Assembly (NCBI GenBank): GCA_037190845.1
Contig: JBBCJI010000038.1
Coordinates: 1 to 55,372, forward strand
Origin: JBEBVQ01 sp037190845
Lineage (GTDB): Bacteria > Bacteroidota > Bacteroidia > Chitinophagales > Chitinophagaceae
Length of the DNA stretch: 55,372 nt
Reading direction: 5' to 3'
Below, one piece after another: positions 24,027-32,244 of the stretch. A model generated the notes under the pieces. That model did not search any database, was not told the DNA's origin, and saw only the letters and a list, made by a program, of their open reading frames with translations. The position numbers were made by a program, and so were the translations under genes. The number at the start of each line of letters is the position of its first letter. The first letter of the stretch is position 1.

Positions 24027-24965
24027 ATGCCCATACAACTCCCTCCGTTTCTCCAGTGCGGCGACACAATTGGCATCACCTGTCCATCAGGTTATGTATC
24101 CGCAGAAAGAGTGCACTATGCCGTACACGTATTACAACGCTGGGGATACCGCGTACAGATCGGAAAAACAGTTGGTTCAGAACATTTTTATTTCTCCGGT
24201 ACCGACGAAGTCCGCCGGGCAGACCTGCAGGCCATGCTCGACAACCCGGAAATTGCAGCCATCCTGATGGGCCGGGGTGGTTATGGCATGAGCCGGATCA
24301 TTGATGATCTTGACTTTACATCTTTTTACCGACAGCCCAAATGGATCTGCGGCTTCAGCGATATTACGTTGCTGCACAGTCATATACATACCAATTATAA
24401 CATCGCTACCCTGCACAGCCCCATGTGCGGCGCTTTTTCCCCGGCTACGGAACATACCGATTTTTTGCTTAGCCTGAAACGGGCCCTTGAAGGAAAACCC
24501 GCTATATATCAGACCCCTGTATCTCCTTTTAACCGGCACGGCAAGGCAACCGGCATTCTTACCGGTGGCAACCTGGCCATGCTGGCACACGCCACCGGAT
24601 CAGTCTCAGAAATTGATACCCGGGATAAAATCCTGTTTATCGAAGATATCGGAGAATACCTCTACAATGCAGACCGCATGCTCCTGAACCTGAAACGTGC
24701 CCGCAAGCTGGAAAAACCGGCAGGGCTGATTATCGGCGGCTTTACAGAAATGCAGGATACAGAACGCCCGTTCGGGCAGACCATAGAGCAGATCATTGCA
24801 GAAAAGGTAGCGGAATATGATTATCCGGTCTGTTTCGGGTTCCCGGCAGGACATCAGGATATTAATTACACGCTCATGCAGGGCGCGATGCATGAACTTA
24901 CTGTTACCACCGACGGAGCATTCCTGGAACGACGCTACCCAGACGACTTATCCTCAACAGAATGA
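24027..24965 (+). CDS. LD-carboxypeptidase (peptidase family S66)
   Basis: Muramoyltetrapeptide carboxypeptidase-like enzyme of 312 aa, which removes D-Ala from murein tetrapeptides during cell-wall recycling. The S66 serine is Ser111 in WICGFSDITLLH, the catalytic Glu is about 206 in LFIEDIGEYLYNADRML, and His276 lies in FGFPAGHQDIN. The GRGGYGMSRIIDDLD segment is also typical. No signal peptide is visible, consistent with a cytoplasmic LdcA. It is co-transcribed with the Rieske gene. Confidence 0.93.
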   Translation: MPIQLPPFLQCGDTIGITCPSGYVSAERVHYAVHVLQRWGYRVQIGKTVGSEHFYFSGTDEVRRADLQAMLDNPEIAAILMGRGGYGMSRIIDDLDFTSFYRQPKWICGFSDITLLHSHIHTNYNIATLHSPMCGAFSPATEHTDFLLSLKRALEGKPAIYQTPVSPFNRHGKATGILTGGNLAMLAHATGSVSEIDTRDKILFIEDIGEYLYNADRMLLNLKRARKLEKPAGLIIGGFTEMQDTERPFGQTIEQIIAEKVAEYDYPVCFGFPAGHQDINYTLMQGAMHELTVTTDGAFLERRYPDDLSSTE

Positions 24966-25201
24966 TCGCATAGATCAATATATTATGGTAATTATCTTTT
25001 AGTGAAATAAAGGTAGGAATTTACAGCAACAAGAAGTATCGGTCATCTGGCATGGTATTTATACGTGTGTGTAAACAAAATCTCTATACAAATTAAAAAT
25101 AAGAGTCGAAAAAATAGCCAATGGTTTTCTTCTCTAAACCAATAATATCCTTGATAAGAAAATCTTAACGTATGTTAAGTGTCTGATAACGTGTATACTC
25201 T

Positions 25202-25209
25202 TATTTTTG
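25202..25209 (+). promoter_or_regulatory. Candidate -7 element for the YceI gene
   Basis: TATTTTTG fits TAnnTTTG, 26 nt before the YceI ATG. The -33 region shows no exact TTG at 19-21 nt. The rest of the gap from 24966 is AT-rich and holds nothing else recognised. Confidence 0.45.
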
Positions 25210-25235
25210 TCATCAATAAAAACAAACACATAAAT

Positions 25236-25895
25236 ATGAAACGTCTCATTTTACCCGTAGCAGCATTAAGCCTGTTTTTCGCCTCCTGCCAGAATGCTCC
25301 TGAAGCCGATAACGCACAAACAGCAGAGGCACAGGAAGTAACCGCAGCCGAAGGCACAACATTGCAAGCCGATCTGGCACAAAGCAAAGTTGAATTTATC
25401 GGTACAAAACCCGTAGGTTCCCATCACGGTACGATACAACTTAAAAATGGAGAACTCGTTCTTCAGGGAGAAAACATCACCGGCGGTAGTTTTGTTATTG
25501 ACCTTACTACCCTGCAAACAGACGATCAGGGTAATGAAGGTGATGCCAAACTGACCGGCCACCTGAAATCACCTGATTTCTTCGACGTGGAAAACCATCC
25601 TGAAGCTACTTTCACGATCACCAGCATCACTCCCGGCGTAGTCAACAGTGAAGAAGTGATCCTGAAAGACGCAACACATACGATCACCGGCAACCTGACT
25701 ATGAAAGGTATCACTAAGAGCATCACATTCCCGGCACGGGTTAATGCAGATGGAAATCAGGTTATAGCTAATGCCAACTTCAATATTGACCGCACAGAAT
25801 GGAATATTGTTTATGGTAATGACCAGAGCCTGGGCGATAAATTTATCCGTCCGGAAGTAAACATCCAATTACAACTTGCAGCTAACAAACTGTAA
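25236..25895 (+). CDS. YceI family lipoprotein
   Basis: Protein of 219 aa with a type II signal peptide (MKRLILPVAALSLFFAS) and lipidated Cys at 18. A short Ala/Glu-rich linker leads to the YceI lipocalin-like barrel (about 50-215): AQSKVEFIGTKPVGSHHGTI, GSFVIDLTTLQTDD, LKSPDFFDVENHPEATFTI, NLTMKGITKSITFPA, and FNIDRTEWNIVYG. YceI proteins bind polyisoprenoid lipids such as quinones; the physiological role here is not shown by context. The frame continues upstream to 25179, but the lipoprotein start at 25236 is clear. Confidence 0.94.
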   Translation: MKRLILPVAALSLFFASCQNAPEADNAQTAEAQEVTAAEGTTLQADLAQSKVEFIGTKPVGSHHGTIQLKNGELVLQGENITGGSFVIDLTTLQTDDQGNEGDAKLTGHLKSPDFFDVENHPEATFTITSITPGVVNSEEVILKDATHTITGNLTMKGITKSITFPARVNADGNQVIANANFNIDRTEWNIVYGNDQSLGDKFIRPEVNIQLQLAANKL

Positions 25896-25915
25896 AAACA
25901 GCTTTGTAATGTATA

Positions 25916-25946
25916 AAAAAGAGCGGCCTGAATGGTCGCTCTTTTT
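25916..25946. terminator. Bidirectional terminator between yceI-like and moxR-like genes
   Basis: AAAAAGAGCGGCC (25916-25928) pairs with GGTCGCTCTTTTT (25934-25946) around the loop TGAAT. It carries T-runs on both strands and serves the convergent genes on either side. Confidence 0.92.
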
Positions 25947-25953
25947 ATTATGA

Positions 25954-26964
25954 TCAATATAAACGAAGCCGGGCCAGCCGTTCCGCCTCTTTATGGATGA
26001 TACCGTCGAGCGCTTTCTCTCTTCCGTCTTTGTTGCGATAAATCAGCCGGTGATCCAGCACCGCACGGGTAATATCTTTCACATCATCTTCAATAACAAA
26101 TGTACGCCCCTTCACCAACGCCCAGGCACGCAGACATTTCAGGAAGGCGATACCGCTACGTGTAGAAGCACCCAGTGTTATATCTGCATGCACACGTGTA
26201 GCACGTACAATGTTATTGACCGCACGTATGATCTCTTCATGTACAAACACCTGCGCTGCCTGATCCTGGAGTGAAAGAATATCATGCATCGTCAGCACTT
26301 GTTCCAGCTGCGTCAGGTTTTGCGCAATACCGGTGTACTCCCGGTAAATGTTCATTTCCGTTTCTTCGTCCACATAGCCGAAGTATATTTTCATAAAGAA
26401 CCTGTCGAGCTGTGCGGCCGGCAGGGGATAAGTCCCTTCCATCTCAATAGGGTTCTGCGTAGCGATGGTAAAGAACATTTGTTCCAGTCTTAAGGTTGCA
26501 TCCCCTACAGTGATCTGGTGTTCTGCCATGGATTCGAGCAGGGCGCTCTGCACCTTTGGCGAAGCACGGTTGATCTCATCCGCCAGCAATACATTGCAGA
26601 AGAGCGGTCCTTTCTTGAATACAAATTCCTTATTCTGATCATCAAAGATATGTGTCCCTATCAGATCCATCGGCAGAAGATCAGGGGTAAACTGTATTCT
26701 TTTGAAGACCACATGACCTTCTCCGCTGCCGCCGCTGATACACTGTGCCAGGGTGCGCGCCAACACGGTCTTACCAGTACCGGGGTTATCTTCCATCAGG
26801 ATATGGCCACCGGCCAGCAGAGACGTAATCACCATTTCAATCTGTGGTCGCTTACCACGGATTACACGTTCTATTTGCGCAATCAGGGATTGGATTGTCT
26901 CTGTGGCATTTTTCGCATCCGTGACGGTCAACGGTTCGTCTATCGGTAACTGTTCCTCCATCAT
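25954..26964 (-). CDS. MoxR family AAA+ ATPase
   Basis: Cytoplasmic chaperone-like ATPase of 336 aa. Walker A is at about 58-66 (EDNPGTGKT), Walker B at about 125-130 (VLLADE), sensor 1 in TIATQNPIEMEGTYPLPAAQLDRF, and the C-terminal lid has GASTRSGIAFLKCLRAWA. MoxR proteins usually work with adjacent DUF58 and von Willebrand factor A (Bat) proteins to activate client enzymes. None is encoded upstream, where a secreted-protein gene lies instead, so this copy is an orphan in the window. Confidence 0.93.
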   Translation of the reverse strand: MMEEQLPIDEPLTVTDAKNATETIQSLIAQIERVIRGKRPQIEMVITSLLAGGHILMEDNPGTGKTVLARTLAQCISGGSGEGHVVFKRIQFTPDLLPMDLIGTHIFDDQNKEFVFKKGPLFCNVLLADEINRASPKVQSALLESMAEHQITVGDATLRLEQMFFTIATQNPIEMEGTYPLPAAQLDRFFMKIYFGYVDEETEMNIYREYTGIAQNLTQLEQVLTMHDILSLQDQAAQVFVHEEIIRAVNNIVRATRVHADITLGASTRSGIAFLKCLRAWALVKGRTFVIEDDVKDITRAVLDHRLIYRNKDGREKALDGIIHKEAERLARLRLY

Positions 26965-27060
26965 AACAAATCAAAGCTTTGTACAATTTTAATGATTTAT
27001 ATGATGAAGAACGGAGAACAGATGATAAATTTTTGTGAAACCCGACATCCGGAGATGCAG

Positions 27061-27094
27061 AAGCCCCGGATGCCATGGCCATCCGGGGCTTTTT
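27061..27094 (+). terminator. GC-rich hairpin followed by T-run
   Basis: AAGCCCCGGATG (27061-27072) pairs with CATCCGGGGCTT (27080-27091) around a 7-nt loop, with TTTTT following on the plus strand. Oddly, both flanking genes lie on the minus strand, where the stem lacks a U-run. It can act on minus-strand readthrough from the SBBP gene only as a weak terminator, or it blocks antisense transcription toward that gene. Confidence 0.55.
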
Positions 27095-27128
27095 ATGAGG
27101 CAACGTAAATAAAGGTACTTTCTGTTGC

Positions 27129-29303
27129 TTAGCGGCGGCTCTGTTTCACCAGCTTCTCTGCCTTCAGCAGATAACCCTGCGCATCTGTAATGCGGAGTAT
27201 ATACACGCCATCCGCAATACCTGACAGGTCTATCTTACGTACATCCCGCTGATTCAGCACCATTCGGCCTTCCACACTGCTGATAGTAGCCGTAACCGGT
27301 ACAGATGCAGAGATATACACCACATCGCGGGCAGGGTTGGGATACACGCTTACCTGCGCAGCCAGCGTGGCAATATCGTCAACTCCGACATTGGTTACTT
27401 CATATACATCGGACGTGTCTGTACAACCGTCTTCGTTGGTTACAGCTACCGCATAATCATCGTTTGCAGTAACTGTATACGTGCTGTTCGTCGCACCGTC
27501 TATACCCACTCCGTTACGCAGCCATTGGTAATTACTGTATGCCTGCGTAGTACCCAAAACAAATCCGGCAACTGTAATGACCGGAGTAGTAATCGTATTC
27601 AGATCCAGGTCAAGAGTAAGGGTGCTGTCGCAGCCGGCCGCATTCGGGAATGTCTGTGTATAGATGCCGCTTTGCGTGTATGTTTCACCGTTTAACGTAT
27701 AACTGTTGTCGCAGATTGCAATCTTCAATACAGAAGATGAAGTATCTCCACAGACAAGCTTCACCACAAACGCCTCTGTCTGCGTACCTGCTGCCGTATT
27801 TACCAACCCGTTAGGCACATCAAAATCTACCGTGTCGCGATAAGAGCCTGCACCGAAAATATTCCCTGAAGGATCAATAGAAAGTCCCCAGACCATATCT
27901 GCATTGCGGCTTCCGAAAGTTCGCAGCCAGTTAAGATCTCCGTTATCCGAAAGGGAAAGCATAAACGCATCCCGGTTCCCTTTCGCTACAGCCGTATGCG
28001 GCGTGCCGCCATAATTAAAATCAGCAGTATCTGTAAATCCACCACCAACGATCACATCTCCTGAACGGCTTATGGAAATAGCGTAACCCGCTTCTTCAAC
28101 ACCTGCACCGGTGCTTCCCATCTGCTTAGCCCATATAAAGTCCCCGGAAGCATCCAGTTTGGAAACAAAAATGTCCAAATAATTCCTGACTGAAAAAATA
28201 TGCGTTCCGGTTCCCGGATCAAAATCGGCATTATTACCGGAGAAGTATCCCGTTGTATAGACATTTCCGGAAATATCGGTTGTTATATCATTGCCCAGAT
28301 CTCCGGAACCAGTCGATGCCCCCATGCTTTTAGCCCATATAAATTCACCGGTGCTATTTAGTTTTAAGACAAAAATATCCATGCTGTTAGCAGCAGAATG
28401 CAGAAAAAACGTATCAGCAGCGCCTGCAGCGGGGTTGAAGTCTACTTTATTGTAGTAGTAGCCGGTAGCCAGCACATTGCCTGACGGATCTAAAGTGATA
28501 CCACGCCCCTGTACAGAAGAAGTTCCTCCAAAGTTTTTAGCCCAGACGAAATTTCCGGCGCTGTCGAGCTTGGCGACATACATGTTTTGCCCATATGTTG
28601 CATCGATAGCAGTAAGAAAAAAAGTATCCGCCGGGTTGACAGACGGATTAAAATCGGCTTTACCGATAAAACAACCGGTTATATAGCTGTCACCCGTAAT
28701 TTTGTCAACTGTAATGGCCCGCCCCTGGTTGGAACTTTCAATATCTGAAGCGTAGGGATCACCATAACCTACAAATTGTTTTGCCCATACAAAGTTGCCG
28801 TCTTTATCCAGTTTGGCAACATAAGCATCCATAGCATTAGCGTATCCGCTCGCACCGGCCTTTAAAAAGAATGTATCTGCCGGATCCGGCGAAGGATTAA
28901 AATCTGCCTTCCCGAAAAATATACCGGTCAGATACACATTGCCTGCACCATCTACTGCAATGCTTTTGGCCTCGTCAGTACCAAATCCCAAAGTACCTCC
29001 CATTCTTTTTGCCCATACAAAATGGCCGGCAGCATCCAATTTATACACAAAGATATCAGCTCCGCCAACCGAAGTCAGGAAAAAAGTGTCCGCGGCGCCT
29101 GTTGCAGGATTAAAATCTACCTTCCCTCTAAAGCTGCCTGCAGTATACACATTTCCGGAATCGTCTGTGGCTACCCCATAAGCTGCTTTCGCGGCGGTAC
29201 CCCACGTTGACGCCGCCCACTCCATGTTGTATTGTGCATGAAGCGTCACCGCAGAAACAAGCAGCATATTCAAAATCAATAAAATACAAAATCTATATTT
29301 CAT
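27129..29303 (-). CDS. SBBP-repeat beta-propeller protein with T9SS sorting domain (cassette A cargo)
   Basis: Secreted protein of 724 aa. After a signal peptide (about 1-23) come some eight SBBP-type repeats (about 25-500) of the form GNVYTAGSFRGKVDFNP, ADTFFL, then DIFVYKLDAAGHFVWAKRMG. These predict one or more beta-propellers. A Cys-containing segment (CGDTSSS, AAGCDSTLTLDLDLN), an Ig-like part (NYQWLRNGVGIDGATNSTYT) and a T9SS type A domain (about 645-724, VSVYPNPARD to GVYILRITDAQG) follow. It is divergent from the cassette A kinase with a 245-bp shared promoter region and is paralogous to the protein at 37144-39276. Ligand unknown; surface display or release through T9SS is inferred from the C-terminus. 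Confidence 0.9.
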   Translation of the reverse strand: MKYRFCILLILNMLLVSAVTLHAQYNMEWAASTWGTAAKAAYGVATDDSGNVYTAGSFRGKVDFNPATGAADTFFLTSVGGADIFVYKLDAAGHFVWAKRMGGTLGFGTDEAKSIAVDGAGNVYLTGIFFGKADFNPSPDPADTFFLKAGASGYANAMDAYVAKLDKDGNFVWAKQFVGYGDPYASDIESSNQGRAITVDKITGDSYITGCFIGKADFNPSVNPADTFFLTAIDATYGQNMYVAKLDSAGNFVWAKNFGGTSSVQGRGITLDPSGNVLATGYYYNKVDFNPAAGAADTFFLHSAANSMDIFVLKLNSTGEFIWAKSMGASTGSGDLGNDITTDISGNVYTTGYFSGNNADFDPGTGTHIFSVRNYLDIFVSKLDASGDFIWAKQMGSTGAGVEEAGYAISISRSGDVIVGGGFTDTADFNYGGTPHTAVAKGNRDAFMLSLSDNGDLNWLRTFGSRNADMVWGLSIDPSGNIFGAGSYRDTVDFDVPNGLVNTAAGTQTEAFVVKLVCGDTSSSVLKIAICDNSYTLNGETYTQSGIYTQTFPNAAGCDSTLTLDLDLNTITTPVITVAGFVLGTTQAYSNYQWLRNGVGIDGATNSTYTVTANDDYAVAVTNEDGCTDTSDVYEVTNVGVDDIATLAAQVSVYPNPARDVVYISASVPVTATISSVEGRMVLNQRDVRKIDLSGIADGVYILRITDAQGYLLKAEKLVKQSRR

Positions 29304-29340
29304 GTTTTTATTTTTATTAAACTATTTATAATCAATCAGG

Positions 29341-29371
29341 CAAATTTCAGCTTCCCGAAAAACGCAGACAA
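29341..29371 (-). promoter_or_regulatory. Candidate promoter of the cassette A cargo gene
   Basis: On the minus strand TTG (29371-29369), a 20-nt spacer and GAAATTTG (29348-29341) match the Bacteroidota promoter pattern with one mismatch in the -7 element. The spacing is identical to that of the cassette C and D cargo promoters. Confidence 0.55.
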
Positions 29372-29404
29372 GAGCGGACTTACTCAATTCTATCCATACT
29401 TTTT

Positions 29405-29421
29405 ATGAGTAAAACACTCAT
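29405..29421. promoter_or_regulatory. Inverted-repeat operator candidate in cassette A divergent region
   Basis: ATGAGT-AAAAC-ACTCAT is a perfect 6-bp inverted repeat with a 5-nt centre. It is placed between the two divergent genes, about 34 nt upstream of the cargo -33 element. The following AAAACACTCATTCTCCAATT loosely resembles the motif seen at 47343-47362. Binding by the adjacent NarL-type regulator is an inference. Confidence 0.35.
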
Positions 29422-29548
29422 TCTCCAATTTATGAAAAGGGCATCCTTTTAATCTCACGGCAATGTCATTTCCCGTTTCTGAAAACAGGTTTACCCCCAA
29501 GTCGTTAACTTTACAATGCCCCTCGCATATATAATATTAATCCGGTAG

Positions 29549-31561
29549 ATGGTGATTATGTATTTATCTTCCGTGTCTCCCTTTTGCTTCATTCAAAACC
29601 GGCTGTGCGCAGCGGACGGATTTGTATGTACCCTCCTGATTTTATTACTCCTGCTTACAATACCTGCAAAAAGAACAACAGCCCAGGAATTTCCGGTGAT
29701 GGATTTACCCTATCCCGTGATTTCTTCCGGTATACACGACACCACGTACATCAACCTGCTTATTGACAAAGGAAAAGAAGTTGTAAACCATACTCCGGAC
29801 AGCGCCATTGTATTTCTGAAAGAGGCGTTGGCACACAGTGACCGTATGCACTACTCCAGGGGAGTCGTACATACCCTGAAATTCCTGACCGAGGCTTATA
29901 TCAACAAGGGAGCAATAGACACCTGTTTTCTCTTATGCCGGCAGGCGCTGTACAGATACAGTATTTCGGTCCCTTTCAGAGATGTACCATCTGCTGTTTA
30001 CAACATACTCGGCAACCTTAACAAACTACAGGGGAATTACACAGAGGCCGTAAAATACTACTATGAATCACTAAGACAAACAGACACAAAAAATGCGGCT
30101 GCCGCTTATAGCAACCTCGCTACCGTATTTATCACGCTCGGACAGCAGGAAGAAGCATTGCGTTACCTTGACAAAGCAGAGAGGCTGGCGTGGGAATGCG
30201 GACACCATGAAGCGTTAGGATATGCGCTCCTCAATAAAGGGCTGGTGTATGGCACCCAACAAAAATGGGAAAACAGCGAACATTACCTCGACAGTTCACT
30301 TACAATCGCTCAGGAATATGGACTGATCCAGATGCAATACCTGGCGCTGGCGCACAAAGGAGGTGTCTTTCTCCAAAAGAAAATGCCATGGCAGGCATTA
30401 GATTATTTATCACAAACACAGCGTTTAAAAGGCGCTGTCAACCCGGACTATCAGGTCTTTGCAGCGATCCTTACCGGTGAGGCTTACCTGGCAATGGAAA
30501 AACATGAGCAGGCCAAACGTTTTTTCTTATCTGCCTTAAAAAAAGCCGAAAAGAACAAACTGAATGAGTTGCCCGTTCATGCCCTGCTGGCTCAGGTATA
30601 CAAGCATCAGGGGCAATACAGGGAAGCATTGAAGCATCATGAAACATACAAAAAGTTGAGCGACGAGCTTCTGAATAAAGAAACGACGCAGCAGATCAAC
30701 CAGATGAACGTCCGCTACAGCACGGTTCAGAAAGACAAGGAAATTGCCCGGAACCAGTTGCTGATCAGCATACAGAAAAATCAGCTCAAAACCCAGCGGC
30801 TCTGGATCACAGGCATCTCTGCCTGTACTGTTATTTTGGGGCTTTGCCTGTGGATGCTGTACCGGAATTACAGGCATAAACAGCAACTGGGTGAAAAAAC
30901 ACAGGAGATACAGCAGTTGAAAGCCACCCTGCTGGGAGAAGAGAAAGAACGCAGGCGCATGGCACGCGAACTGCACGACGGTATCGTCAGTCAGCTCATG
31001 GCGATACGCCTGGGTATCCACACCTTAAAGGAACGGGATGACGTCATCCTGCCGGAAGAGCTGGAAGAAGTGCATAGCCAGATAAAGGAAACCACGGATG
31101 ATCTGCGCAAAGCGGCGCATAACCTTATCCCCGATGCGCTGCAGGATCACGGACTCGCTGCTGCAGTCGTTCTTCTATGCGAAAAAACAGAGAAGAACAC
31201 CGGCCTGGATGTGACCCTCGAAGTATTTCAGGACATTCCACGGTATGATCCGGATATGGAATTATCTACTTTCCGGATCATCCAGGAGCTGGTGCAGAAT
31301 GTGCTGAAACATGCCCGTGCCAGGACACTCCTCGTACAGCTCAGTTGCCGGAATGATATCCTGCACATAACCGTGGAAGACGATGGAACAGGGATCCCCA
31401 AACATCATAACGGACATGGCGCCGGCCTGAAAAATATTATGGACCGGATCAAAGCCATAAACGGTATGATCCATGTGGAATCCGTACCGGGGGGAGGAAC
31501 CACCATATACATCGAGCATAGTATCAACCTCACAAAAAGCAGTATAGCCTATGCCCATTAA
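29549..31561 (+). CDS. TPR sensor histidine kinase, HisKA_3 type (cassette A)
   Basis: Membrane kinase of 670 aa. A hydrophobic signal segment (about 26-45, CTLLILLLLLTIPAKRTTAQ) exports a TPR array (about 65-385). A coiled linker (VRYSTVQKDKEIARNQLL), one membrane helix (about 418-438), then HisKA_3 follows with His476 in RRMARELHDGIVSQ. The HATPase domain has FRIIQELVQNVLKHA, VEDDGTGI and GAGLKNIMDRI, all intact. It overlaps the regulator gene by 11 nt, so the two are translationally coupled. It is a paralogue of the kinases at 34423 and 39586. The signal probably binds, or reaches, the periplasmic TPRs. Confidence 0.94.
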   Translation: MVIMYLSSVSPFCFIQNRLCAADGFVCTLLILLLLLTIPAKRTTAQEFPVMDLPYPVISSGIHDTTYINLLIDKGKEVVNHTPDSAIVFLKEALAHSDRMHYSRGVVHTLKFLTEAYINKGAIDTCFLLCRQALYRYSISVPFRDVPSAVYNILGNLNKLQGNYTEAVKYYYESLRQTDTKNAAAAYSNLATVFITLGQQEEALRYLDKAERLAWECGHHEALGYALLNKGLVYGTQQKWENSEHYLDSSLTIAQEYGLIQMQYLALAHKGGVFLQKKMPWQALDYLSQTQRLKGAVNPDYQVFAAILTGEAYLAMEKHEQAKRFFLSALKKAEKNKLNELPVHALLAQVYKHQGQYREALKHHETYKKLSDELLNKETTQQINQMNVRYSTVQKDKEIARNQLLISIQKNQLKTQRLWITGISACTVILGLCLWMLYRNYRHKQQLGEKTQEIQQLKATLLGEEKERRRMARELHDGIVSQLMAIRLGIHTLKERDDVILPEELEEVHSQIKETTDDLRKAAHNLIPDALQDHGLAAAVVLLCEKTEKNTGLDVTLEVFQDIPRYDPDMELSTFRIIQELVQNVLKHARARTLLVQLSCRNDILHITVEDDGTGIPKHHNGHGAGLKNIMDRIKAINGMIHVESVPGGGTTIYIEHSINLTKSSIAYAH

Positions 31562-32195
31562 AGTAGCCCTTACGGATGATCACCCGCTTGTTGCAGAAGG
31601 AATATCCAGGATATTAAATGCCACACCGCATATCCGGGTAATTGCTGCCTATCCCGACGGCGACTCCCTGCTGAACGGCCTGCAGCAACAGCAACCCGAC
31701 GTATTGCTGCTTGATATGCAGATGCCGGACAAGTCTGGCAGCGAGCTGGTGGTACATATACGCAGGGATTACCCGGATCTGCCGGTGCTTATACTGAGCG
31801 GTCTGGACTCGGCCATCCTGGTAAAAAACATGATACGGCTGGGCTGCCGGGGTTACCTGCTCAAAAGCACAGCAGATAAAAACATCCTTACGGAAGCTAT
31901 TGAAAAGGCATTTTATACCAACGAGCTGTATCTTGACTCTTCGTTGAAAGAAGACCTGCTTTCCGGATTGTTGCAGGCGAAAAAACAGGAAAAGCAGGTA
32001 CTGAAATTAAGCAGACGGGAGAAAGAAATACTGGGATTGATCGTGGAGGAATACAGCAACCCGGAGATCGCGGATAAGCTCTGCCTGAGCCTGCGCACTG
32101 TTGAAAACCATAAATACAACCTGTTCCAGAAGCTGAACGTAAAAAATTCTGTCGGGCTGATAAAGGCAGCCATGCAGCAGGGATTGCTGCAATAA
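31551..32195 (+). CDS. NarL/FixJ family response regulator (cassette A)
   Basis: Regulator of 214 aa. The receiver has Asp9/Asp10, phospho-acceptor Asp55 in VLLLDMQMPDKSG and Lys in YLLKSTADK (about 105). A LuxR-type helix-turn-helix (about 145-210) has SRREKEILGLIVEEYSNPEIADKLCLSLRTVENHKYNLFQKL. It starts 11 nt inside the 3' end of the kinase gene, its evident partner. The likely targets are the divergent cargo gene or its own operon; this is inferred from position. Confidence 0.95.
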   Translation: MPIKVALTDDHPLVAEGISRILNATPHIRVIAAYPDGDSLLNGLQQQQPDVLLLDMQMPDKSGSELVVHIRRDYPDLPVLILSGLDSAILVKNMIRLGCRGYLLKSTADKNILTEAIEKAFYTNELYLDSSLKEDLLSGLLQAKKQEKQVLKLSRREKEILGLIVEEYSNPEIADKLCLSLRTVENHKYNLFQKLNVKNSVGLIKAAMQQGLLQ

Positions 32196-32196
32196 C

Positions 32197-32226
32197 AGCA
32201 GAGGCGGATCATGATCCGCCTCTGCT
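32197..32226. terminator. Perfect 30-bp palindrome between convergent genes
   Basis: The arms AGCAGAGGCGGATCA and TGATCCGCCTCTGCT are exact reverse complements with no spacer. It begins one base after the regulator stop and ends 19 nt before the end of the convergent cargo gene. A bidirectional terminator is likely, though a T-run is missing on both sides. Confidence 0.7.
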
Positions 32227-32244
32227 ACAACAAATTATCCGTCT

